A DNA stretch of 40,583 bases from DATLZB01 sp035574175. Its GTDB lineage: Bacteria; Pseudomonadota; Alphaproteobacteria; Rhizobiales; Hyphomicrobiaceae. The stretch's first letter is position 1, and the number at the start of each line of letters is the position of its first letter. Shown piece by piece: positions 27,247 through 35,745 of the stretch. Location: assembly GCA_035574175.1 (NCBI GenBank), contig DATLZB010000145.1, positions 1 through 40,583 on the forward strand, read 5' to 3'. The notes below the pieces were generated by a model that was not told the origin of the DNA, searched no databases, and saw only the letters and a list, made by a program, of their open reading frames with translations. Position numbers and translations under genes: made by a program.

Positions 27247-29985
27247 ATGCGTATGCAGCAGCGGCCGACGTCCGCCGAACCGATCGCCCTGGCCGAGACC
27301 GGCAACGGCCCGATTGTGCCGGCGCATCCCCACGCCATGGACGCCGCCCAGGTGCTGGACCGCTTGAAGGTCTCACCTGCGACCGGCCTTGACCAACAAG
27401 AGGTGCGCGCCCGCCGGACCCGCTTCGGGCCCAACGTGCTCGAGACGCGACCACCCAAGCCCGGGTACGTCATACTCCTCCACCAGTTCAAAAGCTCGGT
27501 GGTGGCGCTCCTTGTCGCCGCCGCTGCCCTTTCCGCCGCCTTCGGTGACTGGCAAGAGGCCATCGCCATCCTCGTCGTCCTCCTGCTCAACACAGCCATC
27601 GGATTCTTCACCGAGCTCAAGGCCGAACGCTCCATGGACGCGTTGCGTCGCATCGGCGACCACAAGCAGAGGGTTCGTCGGGATGGCGCCACGCTGATGG
27701 TCGACGCCGAGGATCTGGTGCCCGGCGACATCGTCCTGCTGGAAGCCGGCGACGTCGCCAGCGCGGACGCGCGGCTGGTGAGCGCGGCAAATCTCTCCGT
27801 CGACGAGTCGGCGCTGACCGGAGAGTCGATGCCTGTCGAAAAATCCGTTGCAGCCGTGGCGGAGGACGCCCCGGTCGGCGACCGCAGCTCGATGGTCCAT
27901 AAGGGCACCGCGCTGACCCGGGGCTGCGCCGTCGGCGTCGTTACCGCCACGGGCATGCGTACCGAGCTCGGCCTTGTCGCCCGCTTGGCCGCCGAAGCAC
28001 CGACCCAGGATTCTCCTCTGAGCAGACGGCTCGAAGGATTGTCGAAGGCCCTTGTCGCCGTCACCGTCGCCGTCGCTGGAACAGTGGTGCTCCTCGGCAT
28101 CCTCAAAGGGCAAAGTCTGCTGCTGATGGCAGAGGCCGGCATCGCCCTGGCCGTGGCCGCGATACCGGAGGGACTGCCGATCGTGGCCACCCTGGTGCTC
28201 GCGCGAGGCATGTGGCGGATGGCCGAGCAGAATGCCTTGATCGAGCGGCTCTCCGCGGTCGAAACGCTCGGCTCCACCACCGTCATCCTCACCGACAAGA
28301 CCGGCACCCTCACCGAAAATCGAATGACGGTCGTGCGTATTGTGACCACGACCGGCGATGCCCCTGCCGGCCGCGAAGGGGATGGCAGCGCCGGCGGGCC
28401 GCTTCGGCGACTGCTCCGCGCCGCCGTACTGTGCAACGATGCCGTGCTCGGCGAGGACGGCGGACGCGATAGCGGAGATCCGATGGAGGTCGCCCTGCTC
28501 AGAGCCGCCGGTGCCGTCGGTCTTAGGCGCCGAGCAATGCTGGTCGAATATCCTGAAGTAGAACGCCATCCCTTCGACAGCGATACGCGGATGATGGCGA
28601 CGACGCATCGCTGCCGAGAGGAATGGCTGACGGCGGTCAAGGGTGCGCCGGAGGCGGTGCTGGCGATCGCGACGCGCTTGGCCGGCGAAGAGTGCGACAC
28701 AGCCCTCGACGACGCACAGAAAGCACTCTGGCACCGGCAGGTCGAAGCGCTCGGCCGGCAGGGCCTGCGCGTGATCGCGGTGGCCGAGCGCATCGCGGCG
28801 AGAAGCAGCAGGGAGCCCTACCACGATCTCACATTGTTGGGCCTTGTCGGCTTGCACGATCCGCCGCGGCCCGATGTGCCACAGGCCATCGCGGCCTGCC
28901 GGCAGGCCGGCATCCGCGTCATCATGGTGACCGGCGACCACGGCGTCACCGCAGCAAGCATCGCAAGGTCGATTGCGCTCACTGACGGAGAGCCGCTCGT
29001 CATCGACGGCCGCGAACTTGCCCGGCATCGCGCCCTGCCCCTCTCCAGACTGCTCGGCGCGAGCGTCTTTGCCCGGGTGAGCCCGAAGGACAAGCTCGAT
29101 ATCGTCGCCGCCCATCAGGCTGCCGGAGAGGTGGTGGCCATGACCGGCGACGGCGTCAACGATGCGCCGGCCCTGAAGCAGGCCGATATCGGCATCGCCA
29201 TGGGTCAGCGCGGCACCGAGGTGGCGCGGCAGGCCGCCGCCATGGTGCTGCGCGACGATTCGTTTCCGACCATCGTGGCTGCGATTCGCGAGGGCCGCGC
29301 GATCTTCGCCAACATCCGCCGTTTCGTGCTGTATCTGCTTGCCTGCAACCTGAGCGAGGTCATGGTCGTCGCCATCGCCGTCGCGGCAGGGCTGCCGCTG
29401 CCGCTTTTGCCTCTGCAGATTCTGTTCTTAAACCTCGTTACCGATGTTTTCCCCGCGTTCGCGGTCGCCATGGCCGAAGGCGACGAGAAGGTGATGAGCC
29501 GTCCACCGAGGGACCCGAAGGAGTCGATCGTGACAGGCGCGCACTGGGCCGAGCTCGCCCTCTACGGATCGGTGATGATGCTGACAACGCTCTTTGCCAT
29601 GACGCTTGCCCGCGACTGGCTCGCTCTCGATGCCACGGGCGTGGTCACCGTGTCCTTCCTGACGCTTGCCATGGCCCAGGTCTGGCACGTGTTCAATGTG
29701 GTCGAGGCGCGACGTTCCCTGTTCGTCAACGAGGTGACGCGCAATCCTTATGTCTGGATGGCCATCGGGCTCTGCATCTCTTTGCTCGCATTTGCCTGCT
29801 ATCTCCCTCCGCTTGCCAGCGTGCTCAGGATCAGGGCACCCGACGCAGCCGGTATCGGGCTCGTACTTGCGGCGAGCCTCTCGGCGATGGTGGTGGGCCG
29901 GCTCCTCGCCATCATCCTTGAACACGTGACCGGCACCGATGACCGCCCCAGGCAAGGCGGCGCGGCGGAGGCATTGAAGACATGA
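27247..29985 (+). CDS. P-type cation-transporting ATPase (P2-like)
   Basis: A pump of about 912 residues with about ten membrane helices. All P-type motifs are visible: TGES (191-194, actuator domain), PEGLP (307-311, ion-binding helix 4), the phosphorylation motif DKTGTLT (D350), KGAPE in the nucleotide domain and GDGVNDAPALKQADIGIAMG (hinge, D635). The N-terminal segment HAMDAAQVLDRLKVSP is the cation-ATPase N-domain. PEGLP points to the P2 group (Ca2+, Na+ or Mn2+ type) rather than the heavy-metal CPx group; the ion is unknown. The start is unsure: 27247 and 27253 lie after AGAGG, while the open frame begins at 27121. It overlaps the start of the decayed flavodoxin gene. CtpF of the mycobacterial DosR regulon is a possible functional parallel. 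Confidence 0.92.
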   Translation: MRMQQRPTSAEPIALAETGNGPIVPAHPHAMDAAQVLDRLKVSPATGLDQQEVRARRTRFGPNVLETRPPKPGYVILLHQFKSSVVALLVAAAALSAAFGDWQEAIAILVVLLLNTAIGFFTELKAERSMDALRRIGDHKQRVRRDGATLMVDAEDLVPGDIVLLEAGDVASADARLVSAANLSVDESALTGESMPVEKSVAAVAEDAPVGDRSSMVHKGTALTRGCAVGVVTATGMRTELGLVARLAAEAPTQDSPLSRRLEGLSKALVAVTVAVAGTVVLLGILKGQSLLLMAEAGIALAVAAIPEGLPIVATLVLARGMWRMAEQNALIERLSAVETLGSTTVILTDKTGTLTENRMTVVRIVTTTGDAPAGREGDGSAGGPLRRLLRAAVLCNDAVLGEDGGRDSGDPMEVALLRAAGAVGLRRRAMLVEYPEVERHPFDSDTRMMATTHRCREEWLTAVKGAPEAVLAIATRLAGEECDTALDDAQKALWHRQVEALGRQGLRVIAVAERIAARSSREPYHDLTLLGLVGLHDPPRPDVPQAIAACRQAGIRVIMVTGDHGVTAASIARSIALTDGEPLVIDGRELARHRALPLSRLLGASVFARVSPKDKLDIVAAHQAAGEVVAMTGDGVNDAPALKQADIGIAMGQRGTEVARQAAAMVLRDDSFPTIVAAIREGRAIFANIRRFVLYLLACNLSEVMVVAIAVAAGLPLPLLPLQILFLNLVTDVFPAFAVAMAEGDEKVMSRPPRDPKESIVTGAHWAELALYGSVMMLTTLFAMTLARDWLALDATGVVTVSFLTLAMAQVWHVFNVVEARRSLFVNEVTRNPYVWMAIGLCISLLAFACYLPPLASVLRIRAPDAAGIGLVLAASLSAMVVGRLLAIILEHVTGTDDRPRQGGAAEALKT

Positions 29986-30250
29986 GGCGGATAGCCGTCA
30001 TTGTGGGTCATGCCCGCCGCGACACCTATTGCGAGGCTCTGGGTCGGAGCTACGCGCGGGGGCGCGACCGCGGGCGGCCACCAAGCACAGGTGTTCGTGA
30101 CCAGCCGGATGTCCTTCGACCCCATCCTGCACGCCTGCAACCGCGGGCGGCGGACCTCGCGGCGGCGGCTCGGCCACGGCTCATTGCTCTCAGCCTTTCC
30201 GGCAACGCTACCGAACAGCCGGGCGGAGGCTTTTGCGCCCGATCAACGCA
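29982..30250 (+). pseudogene. Decayed flavodoxin-fold NAD(P)H:quinone oxidoreductase
   Basis: The start codon overlaps the ATPase stop (ATGA) and the frame begins MRRIAVIVGHARRDTYCEAL, the first strand and helix of the flavodoxin-fold quinone reductase family. At a run of five Gs (30058-30062) the homology jumps frame and continues as GGHQAQVFVTSRMSFDPILH. Near 30135 it returns to the first frame as LQPRAADLAAA, then it breaks up. The active-site FPLW region cannot be read and the second half is missing before the convergent response regulator. Two or more frameshifts and truncation make it a pseudogene; a sequencing error could explain only the first shift. Confidence 0.72.
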
Positions 30251-30306
30251 TGCTCGCCGCGCCGCTGCGCGCCGGTCGGCTCCGAAGCCCAGCGAAGCGG
30301 CGCAGG

Positions 30307-31017
30307 CTAAAGCGTCTTCGGCTCGCTGGCGAACATGTAGCCTACCCCCCGCACCGTCTTGATGAGGCTGGGCCGATCGGGGTCGGGCTCGATCTTCTTT
30401 CGCAAGCGCGCGACCAGATTGTCGACCGAGCGATCAAGGGGCGACCAATCGTGACCTTTGAGCAGATCCATGATGTCGTCTCGCGACAGTACGCGCTGCG
30501 GCCGCTTGACGAAAACCTCGAGCAGGTTGAACTCGCTGGTGGTGAGCTCCCGCGCCTCGCCGCTATCGCGGGTCAGACTGCGCCGGCCGACATCCATGAT
30601 CCATCCCTCGAACGAATACCGCACGGCGCACGGAGCGGGGCTGGTCGCGGCGGCCGTACGCCGCAGCACGGCCCTAACGCGAGCCACCAGCTCGCGCAGT
30701 TCGAACGGCTTGGCGAGGTAATCGTCTGCGCCGATCTCGAGCCCGACGACCCTATCGATGGGATCGCCCTTGCCGGTCAGCATGATGATGGGCACCGTAT
30801 GCCGCGCGCGGATCTCTTTCGCGAGGTCAAGGCCGTTCTCGCTCCCCAAACCAAGGTCGAGCGTTATGAGCGAGACCGGTTCGCGGGCAAGCTGCTCACG
30901 CAGCTCCTTGCCGTTGCCAGCCTCCGATACGGAGTAGCCCTCTCCTTCGAAACACCGCCGCAGCAAGGCCCGAACCTTGGGATCGTCGTCAACGACGAGA
31001 ATGTGGCCTGCCGTCAT
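30307..31017 (-). CDS. OmpR/PhoB-type response regulator
   Basis: A 236-residue two-domain regulator. The receiver (1-118) has the acidic pair D11-D12 (HILVVDDD), phospho-acceptor D54 (ITLDLGL), T81 and K103 (AKPFELRELVARVRA). The usual LDLMLPG after the aspartate is LDLGLGSENG here, so the conserved proline is missing. Residues 135-232 are a winged-helix DNA-binding domain, with ELTTSEFNLLEVFVKRPQRVLSRDDI and the closing VDNLVARLRKKIEPD...TVRGVGYMF. The ATG at 31017 has only a weak ribosome site. It is divergent from a hybrid kinase 122 bases away, a likely partner, and convergent with the flavodoxin remnant. Confidence 0.93.
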   Translation of the reverse strand: MTAGHILVVDDDPKVRALLRRCFEGEGYSVSEAGNGKELREQLAREPVSLITLDLGLGSENGLDLAKEIRARHTVPIIMLTGKGDPIDRVVGLEIGADDYLAKPFELRELVARVRAVLRRTAAATSPAPCAVRYSFEGWIMDVGRRSLTRDSGEARELTTSEFNLLEVFVKRPQRVLSRDDIMDLLKGHDWSPLDRSVDNLVARLRKKIEPDPDRPSLIKTVRGVGYMFASEPKTL

Positions 31018-31139
31018 CCTAAACGACCCGATTAACCAGCCCAGGTGGTTCCGCGCCCCCAAATCAGCATCGCGCGCCGAGTTGCGCAAGTGCACGGGTG
31101 TGCCCTAGATAGGGTGCCCTTGAGCGCCGCCGGGACCCG

Positions 31140-32738
31140 ATGCCGAAGACTGCCCCCCAGAGCCCTTCTCAGCAAGCGCAGGTGGCCAAGCTCATCGGTA
31201 TCCTGGAATCGGCCGTCTCAGCCATCATCACCATCGACGACCGCGGCCTCATCGAGAGCGTCAACCCGGCCACCGAACGCCTGTTCGGCTACACTGCCTC
31301 GGAGCTGATCGGAGAGAACGTCAGCATCCTCATGCCCGAGCCCTATCGGTCCGCGCACGACGGCTACATCGCCAACTACCTGGCAACGGGCGTCAAAAAG
31401 ATCATCGGCATCGGGCGCGAGGTAACCGGTCAGCGCAAGGACGGCACGACCTTTCCGGTTCACCTGTCGGTGAGCGAGTTCGAGGCCGATGGCCGGCGCT
31501 ATTTCACCGGCATGATCCACGACCTGACCGACCGCAAGCACGTCGAGGAAGCGCTGCGCGAGAGCGAGCGGCGGCTGGCACAGGCGCAGAAGATGGAGGC
31601 CGTTGGACAGCTCACCGGCGGCATCGCGCACGACTTCAACAATCTGCTTCTGGTGATAACCGGCAATCTCGAACTGCTCGAGCAGCAGCTCGACCGCGAT
31701 GAGCAGAAGGCGCTGCTCAAGGAGGCCCAGGAGGCTGCCGCGCTTGGCTCCAAGCTCACCGACCAGCTCCTGACGTTCGCGCGCCGCAGGCATGTGGACG
31801 CCCAAGTCATCCAGCTCAACGAGATCGTCGTCGGCATCACAGACATGCTGCGCCGCACGCTCGGCGAACACATCACGCTGTCGACGTCGCTGGGACGGGA
31901 CCTATGGGCGATCCGGGCCGACCCCGGCCAGGTCCAGAGCGCGATCGTCAACATGGCCGTCAACGCCCGCGACGCCATGGAAAAGGGAGGAAGGCTGGTC
32001 ATCGAAACGCGCAACACGAGCTTCGATGCCGAGGAGGCCGGCTTTCACTCCGATCTGAAGCCGGGCGAATACGTACAGCTTTCCATCTCGGATACGGGCA
32101 CCGGCATTCCCCGCGAAATTCGCGACCGCGTTTTCGAGCCGTTCTTCACCACCAAGGAGAAGGGTCGCGGTACCGGTCTCGGGCTTGCCATGGTCTACGG
32201 CTTCGTGAAGCAGTCGGGCGGCCACGTCTCGATCTACAGCGAGGTGGGGCACGGGACCACATTCAACCTGTACTTTCCGCGCGCGGAGGCGGCCTTGCCG
32301 TCGTTGCAGGACAAAGAAGTGGCGGCCTCGCCCGACTCTCGGGTGCGCGGCACGGTCCTCGTCGTGGAGGACGATGAGCGCGTGCGCCAGCTCACCACCA
32401 CGCGACTGAAGCTCATCGGCTATCAAGTGCTCGAGGCCAGTGACGGTGCCAAGGCCGTCGAAGCCTTGCGCGGCAGCGACCAGATCGACCTTTTGTTTAC
32501 CGACCTTGTGATGCCCGGCGGCCTATCAGGCTGGGACGTCGTGGCCCGGGCGCGCGAGCTGCGTCCCGGGATCAAAGTCTTGCTGACCTCAGGCTACGCA
32601 GAGGAGCTGGTGCACGCCAGCGATCTGCGGCGGGAGCGCCTCAAGGTGCTGCGCAAGCCCTACAGCCAAGCCGACCTCCTCGCCGCGCTGAAGGAGGTCT
32701 TAGGTGCACCAGCCGGCGCTGGAGCCGCCCGGCCCTGA
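31140..32738 (+). CDS. Hybrid histidine kinase with FixL-like PAS sensor and C-terminal receiver
   Basis: A 532-residue soluble kinase with no membrane helix. Residues 18-132 are a PAS domain very like the heme PAS of FixL (LMPEPYRSAHDGYIANY, KKIIGIGREVTGQRKDGTTFP). H73 aligns with the heme-ligating histidine and R93 with the arginine that contacts bound oxygen, from my recollection of FixL. Residues 145-215 are HisKA with H164 in GGIAHDFNNLL; 260-380 are the ATPase domain (N275 in VNARDAM, DTGTGIP, GTGLGLAM). Residues 403-525 are a receiver with D455 (FTDLVMPGGLSGWD) and K506. The kinase core is unlike FixL (which has ALAHELNQPLAA), so this is an oxygen-sensor-like PAS on a different chassis. 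Heme binding is inferred. Confidence 0.92.
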   Translation: MPKTAPQSPSQQAQVAKLIGILESAVSAIITIDDRGLIESVNPATERLFGYTASELIGENVSILMPEPYRSAHDGYIANYLATGVKKIIGIGREVTGQRKDGTTFPVHLSVSEFEADGRRYFTGMIHDLTDRKHVEEALRESERRLAQAQKMEAVGQLTGGIAHDFNNLLLVITGNLELLEQQLDRDEQKALLKEAQEAAALGSKLTDQLLTFARRRHVDAQVIQLNEIVVGITDMLRRTLGEHITLSTSLGRDLWAIRADPGQVQSAIVNMAVNARDAMEKGGRLVIETRNTSFDAEEAGFHSDLKPGEYVQLSISDTGTGIPREIRDRVFEPFFTTKEKGRGTGLGLAMVYGFVKQSGGHVSIYSEVGHGTTFNLYFPRAEAALPSLQDKEVAASPDSRVRGTVLVVEDDERVRQLTTTRLKLIGYQVLEASDGAKAVEALRGSDQIDLLFTDLVMPGGLSGWDVVARARELRPGIKVLLTSGYAEELVHASDLRRERLKVLRKPYSQADLLAALKEVLGAPAGAGAARP

Positions 32739-32927
32739 GCCCGGCAAGCCCCTGGCCGATCCGCTGGCCGACGGAGCGAACTTTAAGGGCAGGATCGGAG
32801 TGCTGCAGCAGCGTCGCCCCAGCCCTTGGCGCTGCCGGTCTCCGTTGACGGGAATCAAATCGGAGCGGGCGAAATTGCCGGAGTATCGCAGTCGCGATTT
32901 GCCTCGTTCTCCCATCCGGAGCATGCC

Positions 32928-33398
32928 TTGGCCGAAGCTCACATTCTGCGCTTTGCCGTGGGCGCCTTCGATGACTGGACCGACCTCGATCGCGGCATAA
33001 AAGACCTGCGCCGTCGCGGCTTTGTGCCGGATCGCTGCAGTTGTCTGGCGCTCGAGCGCACTTTTGCCGGCACTGCCCTGCCCCACGGGCTTAGGCCGGT
33101 TACGGCGATCCGCCAATTGGCATTCCCCAACGGGCGCGGCGCTTTCGCCTGCACCAGCGGCCCGCTCGCCGACTGCCTGGCGGACCGGCTTCGCCTCGGC
33201 GCAACGACCTTGGACGATGCGCTCCGAAGCTGGCTTCTGCCCCGCCATGCCGCTCACTTCCAGGAACTGGTCGAGACCGGCAAGATCCTGTTGTGGGTTC
33301 TGCTGGCCGACGCCGAGGACGAACGCCGGGCCTGTCAAAGCCTGCTCATCCACAGCTCGGATGCGGTAGGTGTACACGACCTCGGCGCCCCGCAGTGA
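32928..33398 (+). CDS. Unknown soluble protein, stress-island conserved-type
   Basis: A protein of about 156 residues that I cannot name. It reads as a folded mixed alpha/beta protein (LRFAVGAFDDWTDLDRGIKD, LRRRGFVPDRCSCLALERTF, SGPLADCLADRLRLGATTLD, FQELVETGKILLWVLLADAEDERRACQSLL) with no membrane helix. The tail SSDAVGVHDL resembles the end of small nucleotide- or stress-related proteins. No ATG is available: TTG at 32928 has GGAG six bases before it and is my choice; TTG at 32826 would add 34 residues, and an in-frame stop at 32784 blocks further extension. It sits between the kinase and the FixK-like regulator on the same strand. Confidence 0.65.
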   Translation: MAEAHILRFAVGAFDDWTDLDRGIKDLRRRGFVPDRCSCLALERTFAGTALPHGLRPVTAIRQLAFPNGRGAFACTSGPLADCLADRLRLGATTLDDALRSWLLPRHAAHFQELVETGKILLWVLLADAEDERRACQSLLIHSSDAVGVHDLGAPQ

Positions 33399-33420
33399 CG
33401 GTTCAGCCGCATCAGGGCCC

Positions 33421-33436
33421 GTTACAATTCGTTACA
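33421..33436 (+). repeat. Direct repeat GTTACA, ten-base period, upstream of the FixK-like gene
   Basis: GTTACA occurs at 33421-33426 and again at 33431-33436, one helical turn apart, about 80 bases before the regulator start. Such spacing is typical of operators, but no known protein site was recognised. Confidence 0.35.
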
Positions 33437-33516
33437 TTCTGTGTCACCGCCCGTGAACCGGCGCGACAAGCGGATGGTCGATTAGCCCCGTTAACCGTTC
33501 ACTGGGAGCTTGACCA

Positions 33517-34227
33517 ATGGCTGCTGTCGCGCCTTACGCTCACACCGATCGCTCGCCTTTTTCGAGCCCCGCCCTGGAAGCGCGCTCCTTCGTCGATCTT
33601 GAGCCACGTACCGTGCAGGGATCGCTGCGACGCGTCGAGGCCAAGGAATTCGTCTTCTTGGAGGGGGACCCGATCTCTCACCTCTATCGGGTCGAAAGCG
33701 GTGCAGTTGCGCTCTACAAGGTGCTGGCCGACGGGCGCAGGCAGGTGCTGGGTTTTGCCTATCCCGGCGATCTGATCGGCCTCGGTGCCGAGGGCGAGCA
33801 TGTGATGAATGCCCAAGCCGTCAAGCCCACGCGGTTGCGCTGCCTGCCCGTCTCGGCTCTCAATCAGTCTTTGGCTCGCGACCCGGCGCTAGGCATGAAG
33901 CTCTACGAGGCGCTGGCCAAGGAGCTTGCGGCAACCCGCGATCTGGTACTGACCACTGGTCAGCGGAGCGCCATGGAGCGCGTGGCCGGCTTCCTGCTGG
34001 CGCTGTCGCGGCGCAACCGGCGCAACGGCCAGGACCCTAAGGTGTTCGACCTCCCGATGACGCGCGCCGACATCGGCGACTTCCTCGGCCTGACCATCGA
34101 GACCGTGAGCCGCACGTTGACCAAGCTGAAGACCCTCAAGGTGATCGGTCTTCCGCAGACGCACAGCGTGCACATTCTCGACCTTGACCGCCTTGAAGCA
34201 ATGGCCGAGGGCGCCGGCAGGTACTGA
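33517..34227 (+). CDS. Crp/Fnr-family regulator, FixK-like (no Fe-S cysteines)
   Basis: A 236-residue regulator. Residues 25-140 form the cyclic-nucleotide-type sensor fold (EFVFLEGDPISHLYRVESGAV, YPGDLIGLGAEGEH); residues 150-225 are the Crp-type winged helix. The recognition helix reads LGLTIETVSRTLTKLK, so E195, S198 and R199 match the E..SR set that FNR and FixK use to read TTGAT half-sites. The N-terminal cysteine cluster of FNR is absent; the only cysteine is C109, so it would not sense oxygen through a 4Fe-4S cluster. That is the FixK pattern, whose activity is set by expression. It is therefore the best local candidate to bind the four TTGAT-N4-ATCAA boxes. The ATG at 33517 follows GGGAG. 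Confidence 0.92.
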   Translation: MAAVAPYAHTDRSPFSSPALEARSFVDLEPRTVQGSLRRVEAKEFVFLEGDPISHLYRVESGAVALYKVLADGRRQVLGFAYPGDLIGLGAEGEHVMNAQAVKPTRLRCLPVSALNQSLARDPALGMKLYEALAKELAATRDLVLTTGQRSAMERVAGFLLALSRRNRRNGQDPKVFDLPMTRADIGDFLGLTIETVSRTLTKLKTLKVIGLPQTHSVHILDLDRLEAMAEGAGRY

Positions 34228-34439
34228 GCCGGGGGCGGGGGGCGTCAAACCCCGCCCGCCGAGCGGCGGCACACAAGCTCAAGCGCCCTGTCGAGGGGTG
34301 GCAGGACTCTCGTGCGGGCCCCCTTGACGAGCGCCAACCCCGCACTACCTCTTTGCTCGGGCGGCGGATGGCTGATGGCGTCCGGCAGCTCCCGATCGAA
34401 CTGTTGAACCGTGGTTGTCGCTTCGGAAGGAGGATGGCT

Positions 34440-34922
34440 ATGGCGACACTCGATTTCACCCCTCTTTTCCGGTCTACGATCGGCTTCGATCAGGTTCCGA
34501 GCCTGCTCACCCACGCGTTAGAGCGTGAGGAAAGCGGGTATCCCCCCTATAACATCGAGAAGCTCGGCGACGACCGCTACCGCATCGTCATGGCAGTGGC
34601 GGGCTTCGCCAAGGATGATATCGAGGTCGTCCAGGACCAGAATCGGCTCACAGTGCGCGGCCGGATCAAGCAGCCGACTGACACGGTCTATCTCCATCGC
34701 GGCATCGCGACCCGCGCCTTCGAGCGCAGCTTCGATCTCGCCGACTACGTGGAGGTCACCGACGCCACGATGGGCGAAGGTTTGCTGGTGATAGCCCTCA
34801 AACGGGAGCTGCCGGAGGCGCTGAAGCCTCGCACGATTCCGATCAACAGCGGCACCATTCTGCCGCTCGGTCGGAAAGCAAACAATGGCGGCGAGCGCCA
34901 ATCCGGCCAAGTGGCGGCTTGA
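34440..34922 (+). CDS. ibpA: Small heat-shock protein Hsp20, IbpA type
   Basis: A 160-residue ATP-independent holdase that binds unfolding proteins. It opens MATLDFTPLFRSTIGFDQ, the typical IbpA N-terminus, then an alpha-crystallin domain at about 35-125 (YPPYNIEKLGDDRYRIVMAV, AGFAKDDIEVVQDQNRLTVR, HRGIATRAFERSFDLADYVE). It ends with a C-terminal extension containing the anchoring I-x-I-type motif (RTIPINSG). ATG at 34440 is favoured because AAGGAGG lies six bases before it; the ATG at 34434 is directly against that site. A sigma32 promoter is expected, but I could not identify one. Confidence 0.93.
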   Translation: MATLDFTPLFRSTIGFDQVPSLLTHALEREESGYPPYNIEKLGDDRYRIVMAVAGFAKDDIEVVQDQNRLTVRGRIKQPTDTVYLHRGIATRAFERSFDLADYVEVTDATMGEGLLVIALKRELPEALKPRTIPINSGTILPLGRKANNGGERQSGQVAA

Positions 34923-35181
34923 CGTAGCGGGCACCGCGCCCGCTCGTCGGCGCGGTGTGGGAGATGAGACAACCGCTGCCGGTACGGGCACCGCGGCCCC
35001 GACTGTCAGGTTCCGACCGCGCTCATCGCAAAAGGCTCAGGGCCGGGCGGAATCGTCGGGCGGTGCCGGCGCGGCATGTCCCAGCAGCCCACGGGCGTCA
35101 CGGGCTCGCGGCTGAGCCTGCCGGGACTGGCGGGCTTGCCTCTGGTCGCAACGAACGAAATCGAAAACGAGGAGGTGTGTC

Positions 35182-35691
35182 ATGGTTGATCTGAAAGCTC
35201 TGGTGCCTTGGCGCGACAGGTCGCAGGCAGCGCCCCGTCGCGAGGACTTGCGCGATCCCTTCCTCGCCTTCCGCCGGGAGATCGATCGCATGTTCGACGA
35301 GTTCTTCGACGGCTTCGGCGGCAGGTCGCTGCGCTCCGCGTTCGGCGGCTGGGCCGACGTGACGCCGAGCATTGATCTCGCCGAGACGGACAAGGAGATC
35401 GTGGTGACGGCGGAGCTGCCGGGCCTCGACCCCAAGGACTTCGAGGTGACGGTGGCTGGCGATGTGCTCACCCTCAAGGGCGAGAAGAAGGATGAGCACG
35501 AGCGCCGTGACGGCGACGCCTATTACAAGGAGCGCCGCTTCGGCCAGTTCTCGCGATCGGTCCGCCTGCCGTTCGAGGTGACGGAGGAGAAGGTGGACGC
35601 CCGCTACGATAAGGGTGTGCTGACCATCCGTATACCCAAGCCGGCAGAGCTGCAGCGGGCGGCGCGCAGAATTGAGGTCAAGGCGGGCTGA
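35182..35691 (+). CDS. Small heat-shock protein Hsp20, class with WRDR N-terminus
   Basis: A 169-residue chaperone. The N-terminal arm (LVPWRDRSQAAPRREDLRDP, DRMFDEFFDGFGG) is of the type seen in bacterial class A Hsp20 proteins. The alpha-crystallin domain runs from about 57 to 155, with TPSIDLAETDKEIVVTAELP, GDVLTLKGEKKDE and the family-end GVLTIRIPKP. It differs from the IbpA-type neighbour, so these are two separate lineages rather than a recent duplicate. The start follows GAGGAGG. Mycobacterial HspX is a functional analogue in a hypoxia regulon. Confidence 0.94.
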   Translation: MVDLKALVPWRDRSQAAPRREDLRDPFLAFRREIDRMFDEFFDGFGGRSLRSAFGGWADVTPSIDLAETDKEIVVTAELPGLDPKDFEVTVAGDVLTLKGEKKDEHERRDGDAYYKERRFGQFSRSVRLPFEVTEEKVDARYDKGVLTIRIPKPAELQRAARRIEVKAG

Positions 35692-35745
35692 CGAGGCGCC
35701 GGCGAGGCGCCGAGTCGTCCTCGCCCGCACTGGAAGGCAAAGCTC

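Noticed and set aside
27373..29115. Long minus-strand open frame opposite the P-type ATPase
   Set aside because: Shadow of the ATPase reading frame; composition is dominated by Arg/Gly/His/Ala and nothing resembles a domain.
32700..33377. Minus-strand 225-codon frame overlapping the unnamed 32928 protein
   Set aside because: The plus-strand translation has better globular character and a ribosome site; the minus frame is Gln/Arg/Gly-rich without motifs.
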